Shown here piece after piece: positions 7,838 through 16,520 of a stretch of DNA of 64,000 nucleotides; the stretch's first letter is position 1, and each line of letters opens with the position of its first letter. Origin of the DNA: CAYXSX01 sp964467925 (GTDB taxonomy: Bacteria; Pseudomonadota; Alphaproteobacteria; Micavibrionales; Micavibrionaceae). Position numbers and translations under genes: made by a program. The stretch covers positions 620,001 to 684,000 of the forward strand of contig CAYXSX010000001.1 of assembly GCA_964467925.1 (NCBI GenBank), in the 5' to 3' direction. The notes beneath the pieces are model-generated. The model worked only from the letters and a program-made list of their open reading frames with translations, had not been told where the DNA came from and searched no databases.

Positions 7838-7880
7838 GATTATGGCACTTTACGAGAAGTTTTTAAATTATGTCAATAAA

Positions 7881-9671
7881 TTAATAAACCCTTGCCTTCG
7901 GCGGGACGGGTTCGACCTCGTCGGTGAGTGTGGTCAGGATGACGGGGCGGTAACCGATGGTGGGTTTGCCCTTTTCATCGATCCAAGTCACCGTATGTTT
8001 CATCCACTTCTTGTCATCGCGGTCGGGGAAATCTTCGCGGGCATGTGCGCCTCGCGATTCCTCGCGATTGGCCGCCGAATGCATGGAAACAACCGCCTGA
8101 CCCAGCAGGTTTTCAAGCTCCAGCGCCTCCACCAGATCGGTATTAAAAATCATGGAACGGTCGGTGATGCCGAGATCCTTTTTCGCGGCAAAGCATTTAT
8201 CGATGGCCTTTACGCCGTCATTGAGAGTCTCTCCGGTACGGAACACGGCGGCGTGATCCTGCATCGTGCGCTGCATCTGACCGCGCAGAACTGATGTGCG
8301 CGTTTTGCCCTTGGCATGGCGGATTTTATCAAAATGCTCCAGCGCTTTTGTGCCGTCATCGCCCTTAAACGGTTTATGCGGCGCGCCGAGTGTAACCGTT
8401 TCCGCCGCCCGTATCGCCGCCGCGCGGCCAAACACCACCAGATCGAGCAGGGAGTTGGAGCCCAGACGGTTCGCGCCGTGCACGGAAACGCACGCCGCTT
8501 CGCCAATCGCCATCAGGCCGGGAACAACCGCGTTCGGGTTTTTCTTGGTCGGGTTGACGACCTCGCAACGGAAATTGGTCGGAATACCGCCCATATTGTA
8601 ATGCACGGTCGGCAGGACAGGGATAGGCTCTTTCGTTACATCGACGCCCGCGAAAATACGCGCCGATTCCGCAATACCGGGAAGGCGGGAATGAATAATA
8701 TCGGCGTCCAGATGCATGAGGTTCAGGTGGATGTGATCTTTGTTTTTCCCTACGCCCCGCCCCTCGCGGATTTCAATCGTCATGGAACGGGATACAACAT
8801 CGCGGCTCGCAAGGTCTTTTGCGGAGGGCGCATAACGCTCCATAAACCGCTCGCCCTCGGAGTTGGTCAAATAACCGCCCTCCCCGCGTACGCCCTCGGT
8901 GATCAGGCAGCCTGCGCCATAGATTCCGGTCGGGTGGAATTGCGTGAACTCCATGTCCTGCAACGCGAGCCCGGCGCGAAGGACCATCCCCCCGCCATCA
9001 CCCGTGCAGGTATGGGCCGAGGTGCAGGAGAAATAGGCGCGGCCGTAACCGCCTGTGGCAAGTATCGTTTGATGCGCACGGAAACGGTGGATTTTACCGT
9101 CATCCAAATTCCACGCCATCACGCCGAGACATTCGCCGTCATCGCTCATAATCAGGTCGAGCGCGAAATATTCGATAAAGAATTCGGCCTTATGCTTCAG
9201 CGCTTGGGTATAAAGCGTATGCAAAATTGCATGGCCTGTGCGGTCGGCGGCGGCGCATGTGCGCTGCGCCGTGCCCTTGCCGTAATGGGTTGTCATGCCG
9301 CCAAAGGCGCGCTGGTAAATTTTACCCTCCGCTGTGCGCGAAAACGGAACGCCGTAATGTTCCAGCTCGATAATCGCCGGAATGGCTTCCTTGCACATAT
9401 ATTCAATAGCGTCCTGATCGCCCAGCCAGTCCGACCCCTTAATCGTGTCGTAAAAATGAAAGCGCCAGTCATCTTCGCCCATATTCCCCAAAGCCGCGGA
9501 AATACCCCCTTGCGCCGCCACAGTGTGAGAACGTGTCGGGAAAACCTTGGACAGGAACGCAGTCTTGAGACCCTTTTCCGCACAGCCAAAACCGGCGCGC
9601 AAACCCGCCCCACCCGCGCCGACAACAACGACGTCAAATTCGTGATCTACAATTTCATATGTTTGTTTCAT
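7881..9671 (-). CDS. sdhA: Succinate dehydrogenase flavoprotein subunit
   Basis: The 596-residue subunit oxidises succinate to fumarate with covalently bound FAD. Visible are the FAD-binding VVVGAGGAGLRAGFGCAEKG near residue 15, the flavin-linking histidine H49 in TRSHTVAAQGG, the substrate region QFHPTGIYGAGCLITEGVRG, and HGANRLGSNSLLDLVVFGR with an active-site arginine. The C-terminal KWMKHT, TIGYRPV and VPPKARVY ending is complete. Its last 36 codons (7881-7988) are the intact partner of the remnant at 7153-7260. It stands third in the sdhC-sdhD-orf75-sdhA series. Confidence 0.98.
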   Translation of the reverse strand: MKQTYEIVDHEFDVVVVGAGGAGLRAGFGCAEKGLKTAFLSKVFPTRSHTVAAQGGISAALGNMGEDDWRFHFYDTIKGSDWLGDQDAIEYMCKEAIPAIIELEHYGVPFSRTAEGKIYQRAFGGMTTHYGKGTAQRTCAAADRTGHAILHTLYTQALKHKAEFFIEYFALDLIMSDDGECLGVMAWNLDDGKIHRFRAHQTILATGGYGRAYFSCTSAHTCTGDGGGMVLRAGLALQDMEFTQFHPTGIYGAGCLITEGVRGEGGYLTNSEGERFMERYAPSAKDLASRDVVSRSMTIEIREGRGVGKNKDHIHLNLMHLDADIIHSRLPGIAESARIFAGVDVTKEPIPVLPTVHYNMGGIPTNFRCEVVNPTKKNPNAVVPGLMAIGEAACVSVHGANRLGSNSLLDLVVFGRAAAIRAAETVTLGAPHKPFKGDDGTKALEHFDKIRHAKGKTRTSVLRGQMQRTMQDHAAVFRTGETLNDGVKAIDKCFAAKKDLGITDRSMIFNTDLVEALELENLLGQAVVSMHSAANREESRGAHAREDFPDRDDKKWMKHTVTWIDEKGKPTIGYRPVILTTLTDEVEPVPPKARVY

Positions 9672-9689
9672 ATTTCATACTTCCTAAAT

Positions 9690-9917
9690 TTAATTAACTG
9701 GCTCCGCTGGCTGATTGCCGCGAACCATCTTTACCCCCTCGCGAGCGACCACATATCCCAATCCCGCCGAGCCAATAGCTGCGATCACACCAAAACCTAT
9801 ATTCTGCGCATTGGGTTCTGCCATAGAGGCTTGTGTAAAAACCCGCGCTGCGTTCAAAAGCAGCACCTCAACCGTCACCCCTTTTGCAAGAAGAACAAAA
9901 TCCGAAGAAAGCCCCAT
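9690..9917 (-). CDS. Small membrane protein encoded between sdhD and sdhA
   Basis: The 75-residue protein has a mildly hydrophobic N-terminal helix and one clear membrane segment (NIGFGVIAAIGSAGLGYVVA, about residues 39-58), ending in a short charged tail. Its ATG lies 2 bp after the sdhD stop with AGGGGTG upstream, and sdhA begins 18 bp after its own stop, so it is firmly inside the operon and likely made with complex II. I do not recognise a family. It could be a small accessory subunit or assembly factor, by position only. Confidence 0.7.
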   Translation of the reverse strand: MGLSSDFVLLAKGVTVEVLLLNAARVFTQASMAEPNAQNIGFGVIAAIGSAGLGYVVAREGVKMVRGNQPAEPVN

Positions 9918-9919
9918 CT

Positions 9920-10261
9920 CTACACCCCTGCCGTAAAGGCGATTTTTAGAAGTGATACAATCGCGCTCACGCCCAACACAAGAGCAAAAGCCTTCATCAT
10001 AATGATGCAGAAATGGCGCACGGAAACATTGGAAACATAATCCTGAAACACGACCTCGATCTCGAGAACAAAGTGCTTAAGCGTCACGCCGACAAATAAT
10101 ATACCCGCGATCAAGTTAACTGGCTGCGCCATCCAAGCGGCAAAATCCTCGTAAACTCCGCTTCTCAGGGAAAACACCGTATATATGAACCACAGCACAA
10201 GCGGTATATTGGCAAGCGTGGTGACGTTGTGAGCAATCTTGTGACCTGTACCCTCGCTCAT
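9920..10261 (-). CDS. sdhD: Succinate dehydrogenase membrane anchor subunit D
   Basis: About 113 residues with three membrane segments (LANIPLVLWFIYTVFSL, VNLIAGILFVGVTLKHFVLEI, IIMMKAFALVLGVSAIVSLL) and the typical HFVLEIEVVFQDYV stretch, with a histidine in the heme/quinone region and the DYV motif. I chose the ATG at 10261 rather than one seven codons upstream, because GGAGGG sits eight bases before it and it begins directly after the sdhC stop. With SdhC it anchors complex II and forms the ubiquinone site. Confidence 0.92.
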   Translation of the reverse strand: MSEGTGHKIAHNVTTLANIPLVLWFIYTVFSLRSGVYEDFAAWMAQPVNLIAGILFVGVTLKHFVLEIEVVFQDYVSNVSVRHFCIIMMKAFALVLGVSAIVSLLKIAFTAGV

Positions 10262-10262
10262 A

Positions 10263-10658
10263 TTACTGCCCTCCGAAAACAAGAAATGCGATGCCCAGCG
10301 TTAATAACGCGGATACCACCAAAACGATATTGCCCGTCATTTCTCCGAACTTGACGTTCACACCGATGACCATATCCCACAAGACGTGGCGAATACCGTT
10401 CCCCATGTAGAAGAAAACAACGAAAGCACCCAATAAAAGCTTCAGCGTTACAAATAACTGCAGCTCGGGCTTGCGAAGAAACTCCATCGTGCTGTCGTAA
10501 TATTCCGGCGACCAAACAACCGCAACAAACCACATAAGGATAACCGATAACGCGATGAACAGCGCAATACCGGCAGCCCGTCCGATAATGGACATGAGAG
10601 CATTATACGGCAATTTATAAACCTGTAGATGCGGAGAAAGCGGGCGCTCTTTTGCCAT
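10263..10658 (-). CDS. sdhC: Succinate dehydrogenase cytochrome b556 subunit
   Basis: The 131-residue subunit begins MAKERPLSPHLQVYKLP, the characteristic family opening. It has three membrane segments and the heme-ligand histidine H91 in GNGIRHVLWD. Length is normal. It is the first gene of sdhC-sdhD-orf75-sdhA; the region upstream (10659-10752) must hold the promoter, followed by a family B repeat. Confidence 0.96.
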   Translation of the reverse strand: MAKERPLSPHLQVYKLPYNALMSIIGRAAGIALFIALSVILMWFVAVVWSPEYYDSTMEFLRKPELQLFVTLKLLLGAFVVFFYMGNGIRHVLWDMVIGVNVKFGEMTGNIVLVVSALLTLGIAFLVFGGQ

Positions 10659-10752
10659 GGATATTTCCTTGTACCATAAAATTCAACGCCTTCATAATAG
10701 GCGCTGGCGCGGCGAATTCAAGCCGTTTCTTGGGAACAAACCCTCACCCGGC

Positions 10753-10818
10753 GTCATTCCGGCGCAAGCCGGAATCTAGGCGTATGTGGAACGCGATCCC
10801 GGTTTTCACCGGGATGAC
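10753..10818. repeat. Intergenic inverted repeat, family B (GTCATTCCGG...), copy 1
   Basis: The element has the arms GTCATTCCGGCGCAAGCCGGAATC and GATCCCGGTTTTCACCGGGATGAC (quoted only in part as GTCATTCCGG and CCGGGATGAC), each arm itself being a small hairpin. Related copies are at 21395-21474, 29049-29128, 37688-37753 and 59591-59656. This one lies between the end of the reductase gene and sdhC. Confidence 0.85.
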
Positions 10819-10821
10819 ACC

Positions 10822-11967
10822 TCATTTTGGATCCATAAAAGCGTAATCCGTATACCCCTTTTCATCGCCGCCATAGAATGTAGACGGGTCGGCCATGGCA
10901 AGCTCATGCCCTGCGCGCAGGCGCTCTGGCAAATCGGGATTGGAGATATAAAGCTTGCCGAACGCCACAAGCTGCGCATCGCCCGCCTGAAGGATGGAGG
11001 CCGCGCTTTCCGCGCCAAAGCCCCCGGCCGACAATATCGCCCCCTCATAAAACTGGCGGATAAAAGCGGTGATAGAGGGCGGAGCGTCCGCCGCCTCACG
11101 CTCTTGCACGCTGCCCCAGCTCCGCTCGACCAGCGAGAGATAAGCCAGATCAAGATCGTCCAGCTTTTGCGCCAGATATTCATAGGTCTGTTCTATATCG
11201 CTGCCGTGCATATCATTCGATCCGCCCCACGGGGAAATGCGCAGGCCCACGCGGTTCGCAGGCCAGACCTCCAGCACGGCGTCCAGAACCTCGAGCATCA
11301 GCCGCGCGCGGTTTTCGATACTGCCGCCATATTCGTCCGTGCGCTCATTCACGCCGTTATACAGGAATTGCTCCAGCAGATAGCCATTCGCGCCGTGAAC
11401 CTCGATACCGTCAAATCCGGCTTCCTTCGCGTTTTTGGCGGCCTGCACGTAATCGGCGATAATGTCTTTTATCTCGGCGGTTTCCAGCGCGCGCGTGGCG
11501 GCGAAATCCTTAAAGCCGGTTTCGGTAAAGGCCTGCCCCTTGCGCGGCACATTCGCCGAGGGCCCCGCGGGCAAAACGCCGCCGGGCAAAAGATCGGGAT
11601 GTGACACCCGCCCGCAATGCCAGAGCTGGCAGATAATCCGCCCGCCCTTGTCATGCACAGCTTTGGTGATTTTTTTCCAGCCCGCCACCTGCTCCTTGTT
11701 GTAAATTCCCGGCGTCCAGGCATATCCGGCGGCGGTGGGGGAAATAATCGTGGCTTCGGAGATAATCATCGCCGCGCCCGCCCGCTGCCCGTAATAACGC
11801 GCCATCATGTCGTTAGGAACGCGCTCTCTGCCCGCTCGTGAGCGTGTCAGCGGCGCCATGACGATCCGGTGCGGCAATTCAAGCGCACCCACCTTGATCG
11901 GCTCGAACAACAGCGACATATCGGCGTGATCGTTAAGGCGGTGGTCGGGGGGGAAATCGGACGGCAT
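10822..11967 (-). CDS. Old-yellow-enzyme family FMN reductase (NemA-like alkene/enoate reductase)
   Basis: The product is a TIM-barrel flavoprotein that reduces activated C=C bonds or nitro and nitrate-ester compounds with NAD(P)H. Seen are LFEPIKVGALELPHRIVMAPLTRSRA at the start, GAAMIISEAT, QLWHCGRVSHP, and VHGANGYLLEQF with the H-x-x-N pair that binds the substrate oxygen. Also present are NERTDEYGGSIENRARL and the FMN phosphate region LSAGGF. I start at the ATG at 11967 (381 residues, AGGAG six bases upstream); the longer open frame to 12063 has no family similarity. The physiological substrate is not evident. Confidence 0.93.
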   Translation of the reverse strand: MPSDFPPDHRLNDHADMSLLFEPIKVGALELPHRIVMAPLTRSRAGRERVPNDMMARYYGQRAGAAMIISEATIISPTAAGYAWTPGIYNKEQVAGWKKITKAVHDKGGRIICQLWHCGRVSHPDLLPGGVLPAGPSANVPRKGQAFTETGFKDFAATRALETAEIKDIIADYVQAAKNAKEAGFDGIEVHGANGYLLEQFLYNGVNERTDEYGGSIENRARLMLEVLDAVLEVWPANRVGLRISPWGGSNDMHGSDIEQTYEYLAQKLDDLDLAYLSLVERSWGSVQEREAADAPPSITAFIRQFYEGAILSAGGFGAESAASILQAGDAQLVAFGKLYISNPDLPERLRAGHELAMADPSTFYGGDEKGYTDYAFMDPK

Positions 11968-12058
11968 GAAAAACTCCTGCTTTTTAAAACAACAGGAATG
12001 ACTTAGCACAAAAAATGGAAAAGCCAATACGCCCTTATCATTCGCATCTCCCCATCCT

Positions 12059-12146
12059 GTCATTGCGAGAAGCGTCAGCGACGAAGCAATCCAGGAATTT
12101 ATCTGTTGGAGAGCGATTGCTTCAGCCTTTCAGGCTTCGCAATGAC
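12059..12146. repeat. Intergenic inverted repeat, family A, copy 2
   Basis: It begins GTCATTGCGAGA and ends TTCGCAATGAC, with inner arms GACGAAGCAATCC and GCGATTGCTTC. It is the same family as 2033-2118 and 40983-41080. It lies between the reductase gene and the 12157 gene. Confidence 0.85.
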
Positions 12147-12156
12147 GACAGGCTTA

Positions 12157-12477
12157 TTATTCCATATTGGCGATCTTGCGGTAGCTCGCAATCGCTCTGG
12201 CGCGGCTGAACTTGTTGGGTTCGGCGGGGCGTTCATCGTCCTGTTCCACGGCGGGAACTTTCAGCCAAGAGTCGAAATTCTGCACAACGCCGCTGGTCTC
12301 GCTTTTGCGACGGGCGCGCTCGGCACCCTCCAGCTCTTCCAGACGGCGGATCAGCGCTTCGAAGAAATAATGATTGAGCAAATCACCACTATCCGCGGTT
12401 TCTGCCGAACCGACGGGACCTGCGCCTGTGATGGGCGCGATATGCGGTACGAACCCACTGGAGGGACGACCGGCCAT
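12157..12477 (-). CDS. Hypothetical protein
   Basis: About 106 residues from the ATG at 12477 (an upstream ATG at 12501 would add eight). It has a disordered-looking glycine- and proline-rich N-terminus (MAGRPSSGFVPHIAP), a charged helix (HYFFEALIRRLEELEGAERARRKSE) likely to form a coiled coil, and a short C-terminal helix ending SRARAIASYRKIANME. No recognised domain, signal or membrane segment is visible. It may be a conserved short protein of the lineage; function is unknown. Confidence 0.6.
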   Translation of the reverse strand: MAGRPSSGFVPHIAPITGAGPVGSAETADSGDLLNHYFFEALIRRLEELEGAERARRKSETSGVVQNFDSWLKVPAVEQDDERPAEPNKFSRARAIASYRKIANME

Positions 12478-12605
12478 GTGAGACCTGTTTCTAATTTGCA
12501 TGGGTATCTATATAACCCATACTGTGGATAACTTCAAGGTTAATTTAACGATTTATTAACCTTTATAAGAAACTGTCACATTTCGGCAACATCGGCGAAA
12601 TTTTC

Positions 12606-13631
12606 TTACGCCGCCGCTTTCATGTGGTCCTTGATCAGCACTTCGGCGATTTGAACGGCGTTCAGCGCCGCGCCTTTGCGAAGGTTATCGGACACGCACC
12701 AGAAATTCAGGCCGTTTTCGACAGAAATATCCTCGCGCACGCGGGAGACAAACACATCGTCCTCGCCTTGAATTTCGGCGGGCGTGACAAAGCGTAAATC
12801 TTCCTGCTCCAGATCGACCAGCGTGATCCCTTGCGCCGCGCGGAACAGCTTTTTCGCCTCTTCCGCGCTCAAGGGATTTTCCAGCTCCACATTCACCATT
12901 TCGGAATGGCCAATGAAAACGGGAATACGCACGCATGAGGCGCAAACCTTGATTTTTGGGTCGAGGATCTTTTTCGTCTCCACCACCATCTTCCATTCTT
13001 CCTTGGTCATGCCGTCATCCATGAACACATCGATCTGGGGAATGGCGTTAAAGGAAATCTGTTTCGGATAAACCGACGGCGTGGGCGTTTCGTTCATGTA
13101 AACGCCTTTGGTCTGGTTGAACAGCTCGTCCATCGCCGCCTTGCCGGAGCCGGACACGGATTGATACGTGCTAACCACCACGCGGGTTATTTTCGCCGCA
13201 TCGTGCAGGGGCTTCAGCGCGACCACCATCTGGATGGTCGAGCAATTCGGGTTGGCTATGATGCCTTTTTTATTATGATCGGCCACGGCCTTGGGGTTTA
13301 CTTCCGGCACCACAAGCGGCACATCGGGGTCCATCCGCCAGTAACTGGTGTTGTCGATCACAACCGCGCCCGCAGCCGCTGCCTTGGGCGAATATTCCGC
13401 CGATACCTTTGCACCGGGAGAAGAGAGCACGATATCCACTCCCTTGAAATCGAATTTCGCAAGATCCTGCACCTTCACATCCGCATCGCCGAAAGACACT
13501 TCCTTGCCAACGGAGCGTTCGGAGGCCAGCGCGATCACGTCATCGACCGGGAACTGTCGCTCGTCCAGAATCTTGAGCATTTCGTGTCCTACGTTTCCGG
13601 TGGCGCCGACGACTGCTACTTTATATCCCAT
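12606..13631 (-). CDS. asd: Aspartate-semialdehyde dehydrogenase
   Basis: The 341-residue enzyme reduces aspartyl phosphate to the semialdehyde in the lysine, threonine and methionine branch. Seen are the NADP-binding VAVVGATGNVGHEML at the N-terminus, the catalytic C130 in ANPNCSTIQM, QSVSGSGKAAMDEL, and the C-terminal active-site part with RIPVFIGHSEMVNVE, which includes the general-base histidine. Length is normal. It is divergent from the hybrid kinase gene with 86 bp between the starts. Confidence 0.97.
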   Translation of the reverse strand: MGYKVAVVGATGNVGHEMLKILDERQFPVDDVIALASERSVGKEVSFGDADVKVQDLAKFDFKGVDIVLSSPGAKVSAEYSPKAAAAGAVVIDNTSYWRMDPDVPLVVPEVNPKAVADHNKKGIIANPNCSTIQMVVALKPLHDAAKITRVVVSTYQSVSGSGKAAMDELFNQTKGVYMNETPTPSVYPKQISFNAIPQIDVFMDDGMTKEEWKMVVETKKILDPKIKVCASCVRIPVFIGHSEMVNVELENPLSAEEAKKLFRAAQGITLVDLEQEDLRFVTPAEIQGEDDVFVSRVREDISVENGLNFWCVSDNLRKGAALNAVQIAEVLIKDHMKAAA

Positions 13632-13717
13632 TTTGATGTCCTTTTTCTTTCAAATCGAGCCTATTGTGATAAGCTAAAACTCTTTAGTAACGCAAGCAAT
13701 TCTTTAACTTCTCTGCC

Positions 13718-16099
13718 ATGGACCTCAAAGACTTCTACGACGACATCCCCATCGGTGTTTGCATTATACGGCAGGACCGCAAAAATATGGAGATTCTTTA
13801 TGCCAACCGGGTCATACTCGAGCTGGTCGGGGCTGGGCATGAGGAACAGATCAAGGGTTTGAAATTCCATGATTGCTGGCCGCATGAAGAGGGAGAAAAG
13901 CTTAGCAATCAACTCAAAAGCCCGACCCCGCCCGCTTCTTACATCTTGCCGCTTGTTAACGAAAAAACCAGAAAACAGCGCTGGATCAAGTTCGACATTA
14001 CCCGCGACAAATGGGACCGGGAAGACTGCTTTATTCTCTGGGCCACCGATATTTCCTCCAACAAGGAGGCGGAAAACCGCCTGCAAGAAGCCGTCGAGGA
14101 AGCAGATGCAGCCGCCGAAATAAAATCGAATTTCCTCGCCACGATGAGCCATGAAATTCGTACACCGATGCAGACGATTTACGGCCTGCTGGAACTTATG
14201 GGCGACGAAAAACCCGGCGACAAGGTCGAGGAAATGATCAAAATCGCGCAAAGCTCGGCAAGCGGCCTTCTGGAAATTCTTGACGATATCCTCGATCTGG
14301 CAAAAATGGACGCCGCCAAAATGGAGCTTGACGTTTTCGAGGTTCCTCTTCGCCTTCTGGTACGCGGCACGCTTGAGGCGCTTTCGGTCAAGGTGCACGG
14401 CAAGGATGTGAACCTTCTGGATAACATCGAACAGGACGTCCCCTTTGTGGTTATCGGCGATCCCAAGCGCCTGCGCCAGATCATCATGAATCTTGTGGGC
14501 AACGCGATCAAATTCACGCCCAAGGGTAATGTTACGGTGCGCGTTACCACGAAAGTACAGCATGTCAGTGCGCCGGAAAATGGTGTTGCCCTTCGCTTTG
14601 AGGTCATCGACGAGGGGATCGGCATGAGCGAGGAAGTCTGTTCCCGCCTGTTCAGCAATTTCACGCAGGCCGACAGCTCGACGGCACGTAAATTCGGCGG
14701 CACAGGTCTCGGCCTTTCCATCAGCAAAAAGCTGGTCACCCTCATGGGCGGCCAGATCGGAGTACATAGCATCGAAGGCGAAGGCTCTACCTTCTGGTTT
14801 GAAATCCCAACACAGGAAGTCAGCACAGAAGCGAACACGATAGAGCTTCCCGATCTCGACGGTATTTCTGTGCTTTCGGTCGAGGATCACCCGCAAGGAG
14901 CCAAGGAAATCGTGAACTCCCTGCGCTCTATGGGCGCGAAAGTCGAAAGCGTCCCCACCTATAAGGAAGGGCTGGAACTTGCCAAAGCCAGCCCGTTCGA
15001 TGTGGCTGTGATCGACCAGGGCCTGCCTGACGGTCTGGGGCTCGACCTGATGAAAGACATCATGAAAATTCGGCCCAATATGGGTATGATCATGTATACG
15101 GTGCGTGACGATCTGGGCCTGCAACACAGCCTGCAAACGCTCGGCTCAACCTACCTCACCAAACCCGCCAGCCGGGCCGGGCTGGGCGAGGCCGTAAAGG
15201 ACGCCGCCAGCAAGGTGGCCAAGATCGCCATCGACGGCCCTACCCGCCTGCTGATTGCAGAGGACACAGATGCCGTGCGCGATATCCTGCGCCGCCAGCT
15301 TGATAAGCTGGGCGTGGAAGCCGATTTCGTGGAAAACGGCGCGCAGGCGCTTGAGGCCCTAAAAACCGGAAAATACGGCATTTTGATTACTGATTTGCAC
15401 ATGCCGGAAATCGACGGCTACAAGTTGGTGGAAAACATCCGCGCCGAAGAAGAGCAAAAAGGCGGTAAAGCTCACTTCCCCATTATCGTCCTGACTGCGG
15501 ACGTGCAGATGTCGCAACGAGATGTTTACATGCGTCACGGTTTTGATGAATGCCTGCTTAAACCCGTATCGCTGGGCCATTTTCGCCGCCTGCTGATCCG
15601 CTGGGGACTTCTGAACGAGGAAGCGATAGAGCCTGAAATAGAACCCGACCCCGCACCAGAAGCTCCCAGAACGCAGGAGGCGCAGGAAAAATCTCCGGAA
15701 CCGGTCACACCCCAAGCTACACTCGAGGCCACCGCCGAAGCTGCAACGCCAGAGTTCGACCCCTCCCTGCCCCCGGCAATAAACAAAGACGCCATGATTA
15801 CGCAAATGGGCGCGTTCGATGAAAGTACGATTGAAATGCTTCATATGTTCATTGATATGACGCAGCCGCTAATCGATAAAATCGGAGAAACCCACCGGCA
15901 TAAAGACTATTACGCGCTGAAGGAGGCGTCACACAGCCTGAAGGGGGCCGCACGCTCTGCATGCTGCAACATACTGGGCGATCACGCCGCCAAGCTGCAA
16001 AGCATGGCAGAAATGGGAGAAAGCGACGCCGCCCTGATCGATAAAATCGTCAAGGAATTCGCCCGCGCCAGCGCGGAAATCAAGGCGTTGAAGGTTTAG
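13718..16099 (+). CDS. Cytoplasmic hybrid histidine kinase (PAS-HisKA-HATPase-REC-REC-HPt)
   Basis: The 793-residue protein has no membrane segment. A PAS-like N-terminal domain (to about residue 110) is followed by a short coiled coil, HisKA with H145 in MSHEIRTPMQ, HATPase (NLVGNAIKFTPKGN, DEGIGMS, GGTGLGLSISKKLV), a first receiver (VIDQGLPDG), a second receiver (RLLIAEDT, LITDLHMPEIDGY), an acidic proline-rich linker and a C-terminal HPt domain (EASHSLKGAARS). It is a complete phosphorelay in one chain; the output partner is unknown. There is no clear Shine-Dalgarno sequence. The last 12 codons recur at 16651-16687. Confidence 0.93.
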   Translation: MDLKDFYDDIPIGVCIIRQDRKNMEILYANRVILELVGAGHEEQIKGLKFHDCWPHEEGEKLSNQLKSPTPPASYILPLVNEKTRKQRWIKFDITRDKWDREDCFILWATDISSNKEAENRLQEAVEEADAAAEIKSNFLATMSHEIRTPMQTIYGLLELMGDEKPGDKVEEMIKIAQSSASGLLEILDDILDLAKMDAAKMELDVFEVPLRLLVRGTLEALSVKVHGKDVNLLDNIEQDVPFVVIGDPKRLRQIIMNLVGNAIKFTPKGNVTVRVTTKVQHVSAPENGVALRFEVIDEGIGMSEEVCSRLFSNFTQADSSTARKFGGTGLGLSISKKLVTLMGGQIGVHSIEGEGSTFWFEIPTQEVSTEANTIELPDLDGISVLSVEDHPQGAKEIVNSLRSMGAKVESVPTYKEGLELAKASPFDVAVIDQGLPDGLGLDLMKDIMKIRPNMGMIMYTVRDDLGLQHSLQTLGSTYLTKPASRAGLGEAVKDAASKVAKIAIDGPTRLLIAEDTDAVRDILRRQLDKLGVEADFVENGAQALEALKTGKYGILITDLHMPEIDGYKLVENIRAEEEQKGGKAHFPIIVLTADVQMSQRDVYMRHGFDECLLKPVSLGHFRRLLIRWGLLNEEAIEPEIEPDPAPEAPRTQEAQEKSPEPVTPQATLEATAEAATPEFDPSLPPAINKDAMITQMGAFDESTIEMLHMFIDMTQPLIDKIGETHRHKDYYALKEASHSLKGAARSACCNILGDHAAKLQSMAEMGESDAALIDKIVKEFARASAEIKALKV

Positions 16100-16222
16100 T
16101 ACAGAATGCTACCCAGAAGGTCTTCAGCCCACGTATTCAAAAAAGAACCCTTAAAGACGCCAAGAGCACCAAGTTTCCGTATAAAAATATCATAATAGCA
16201 GTACAAGGAAAACTATTCTGAA

Positions 16223-16498
16223 TTACTTAAAATACAGTTCCGCCGCCTCTATTATTCCTGCCGCAAGAACGGAGCTAGCTAAGGCACCTGCAACAATCCC
16301 TCTCCTCGTTCTAGAACTGATTATGACAGGGGCTCCAATCGGATTTGGTAAAAATCCAATAGAAGCCAATAGGGAAAGCGTGGCTCCGGGAACCAGTCCC
16401 CAATAAGGCTCGCCTGCCGCTATTCCAAACATAGCACCTAGAGTCGGAGGAGTGACACCGACTGCAAAACTTTGCAGATCTCCTTTGGTAATTTTCAT
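16223..16498 (-). CDS. Small hydrophobic protein of unknown function
   Basis: From the ATG at 16498 (GGATG upstream) the product has 91 residues; a longer frame to 16555 lacks support. It has two or three hydrophobic, glycine- and alanine-rich segments (about residues 11-30, 33-52 and 66-88) with a short RTRR loop between. It may be a small inner-membrane or holin-like protein, but no family is recognised. It is an orphan gene on the opposite strand to the kinase, bracketed by the two copies of the kinase 3' end. Confidence 0.5.
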   Translation of the reverse strand: MKITKGDLQSFAVGVTPPTLGAMFGIAAGEPYWGLVPGATLSLLASIGFLPNPIGAPVIISSRTRRGIVAGALASSVLAAGIIEAAELYFK

Positions 16499-16520
16499 AT
16501 AAAACATCCTTTTTGATTTT

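Noticed and set aside
7153..7988. Simple tandem duplication of the sdhA end as the origin of the remnant
   Set aside because: Many of the differences are silent and spread over the segment, which suggests separate histories as coding sequence; a recent local duplication would show few or random changes.
7141..7988. attL/attR sites of an integrated phage or integrative element
   Set aside because: The repeats would fit, but the enclosed DNA is only about 0.6 kb and there is no integrase nearby; left as an analogy only.
8316..10040. A 574-residue open frame on the plus strand opposite sdhA, orf75 and sdhD
   Set aside because: It is antisense to well-supported sdh genes and shows no domain; long antisense frames are common opposite GC-rich genes.
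13661..15136. A 491-residue frame opposite the hybrid kinase
   Set aside because: It is fully explained by the codon bias of the kinase gene on the other strand; no motif supports it.
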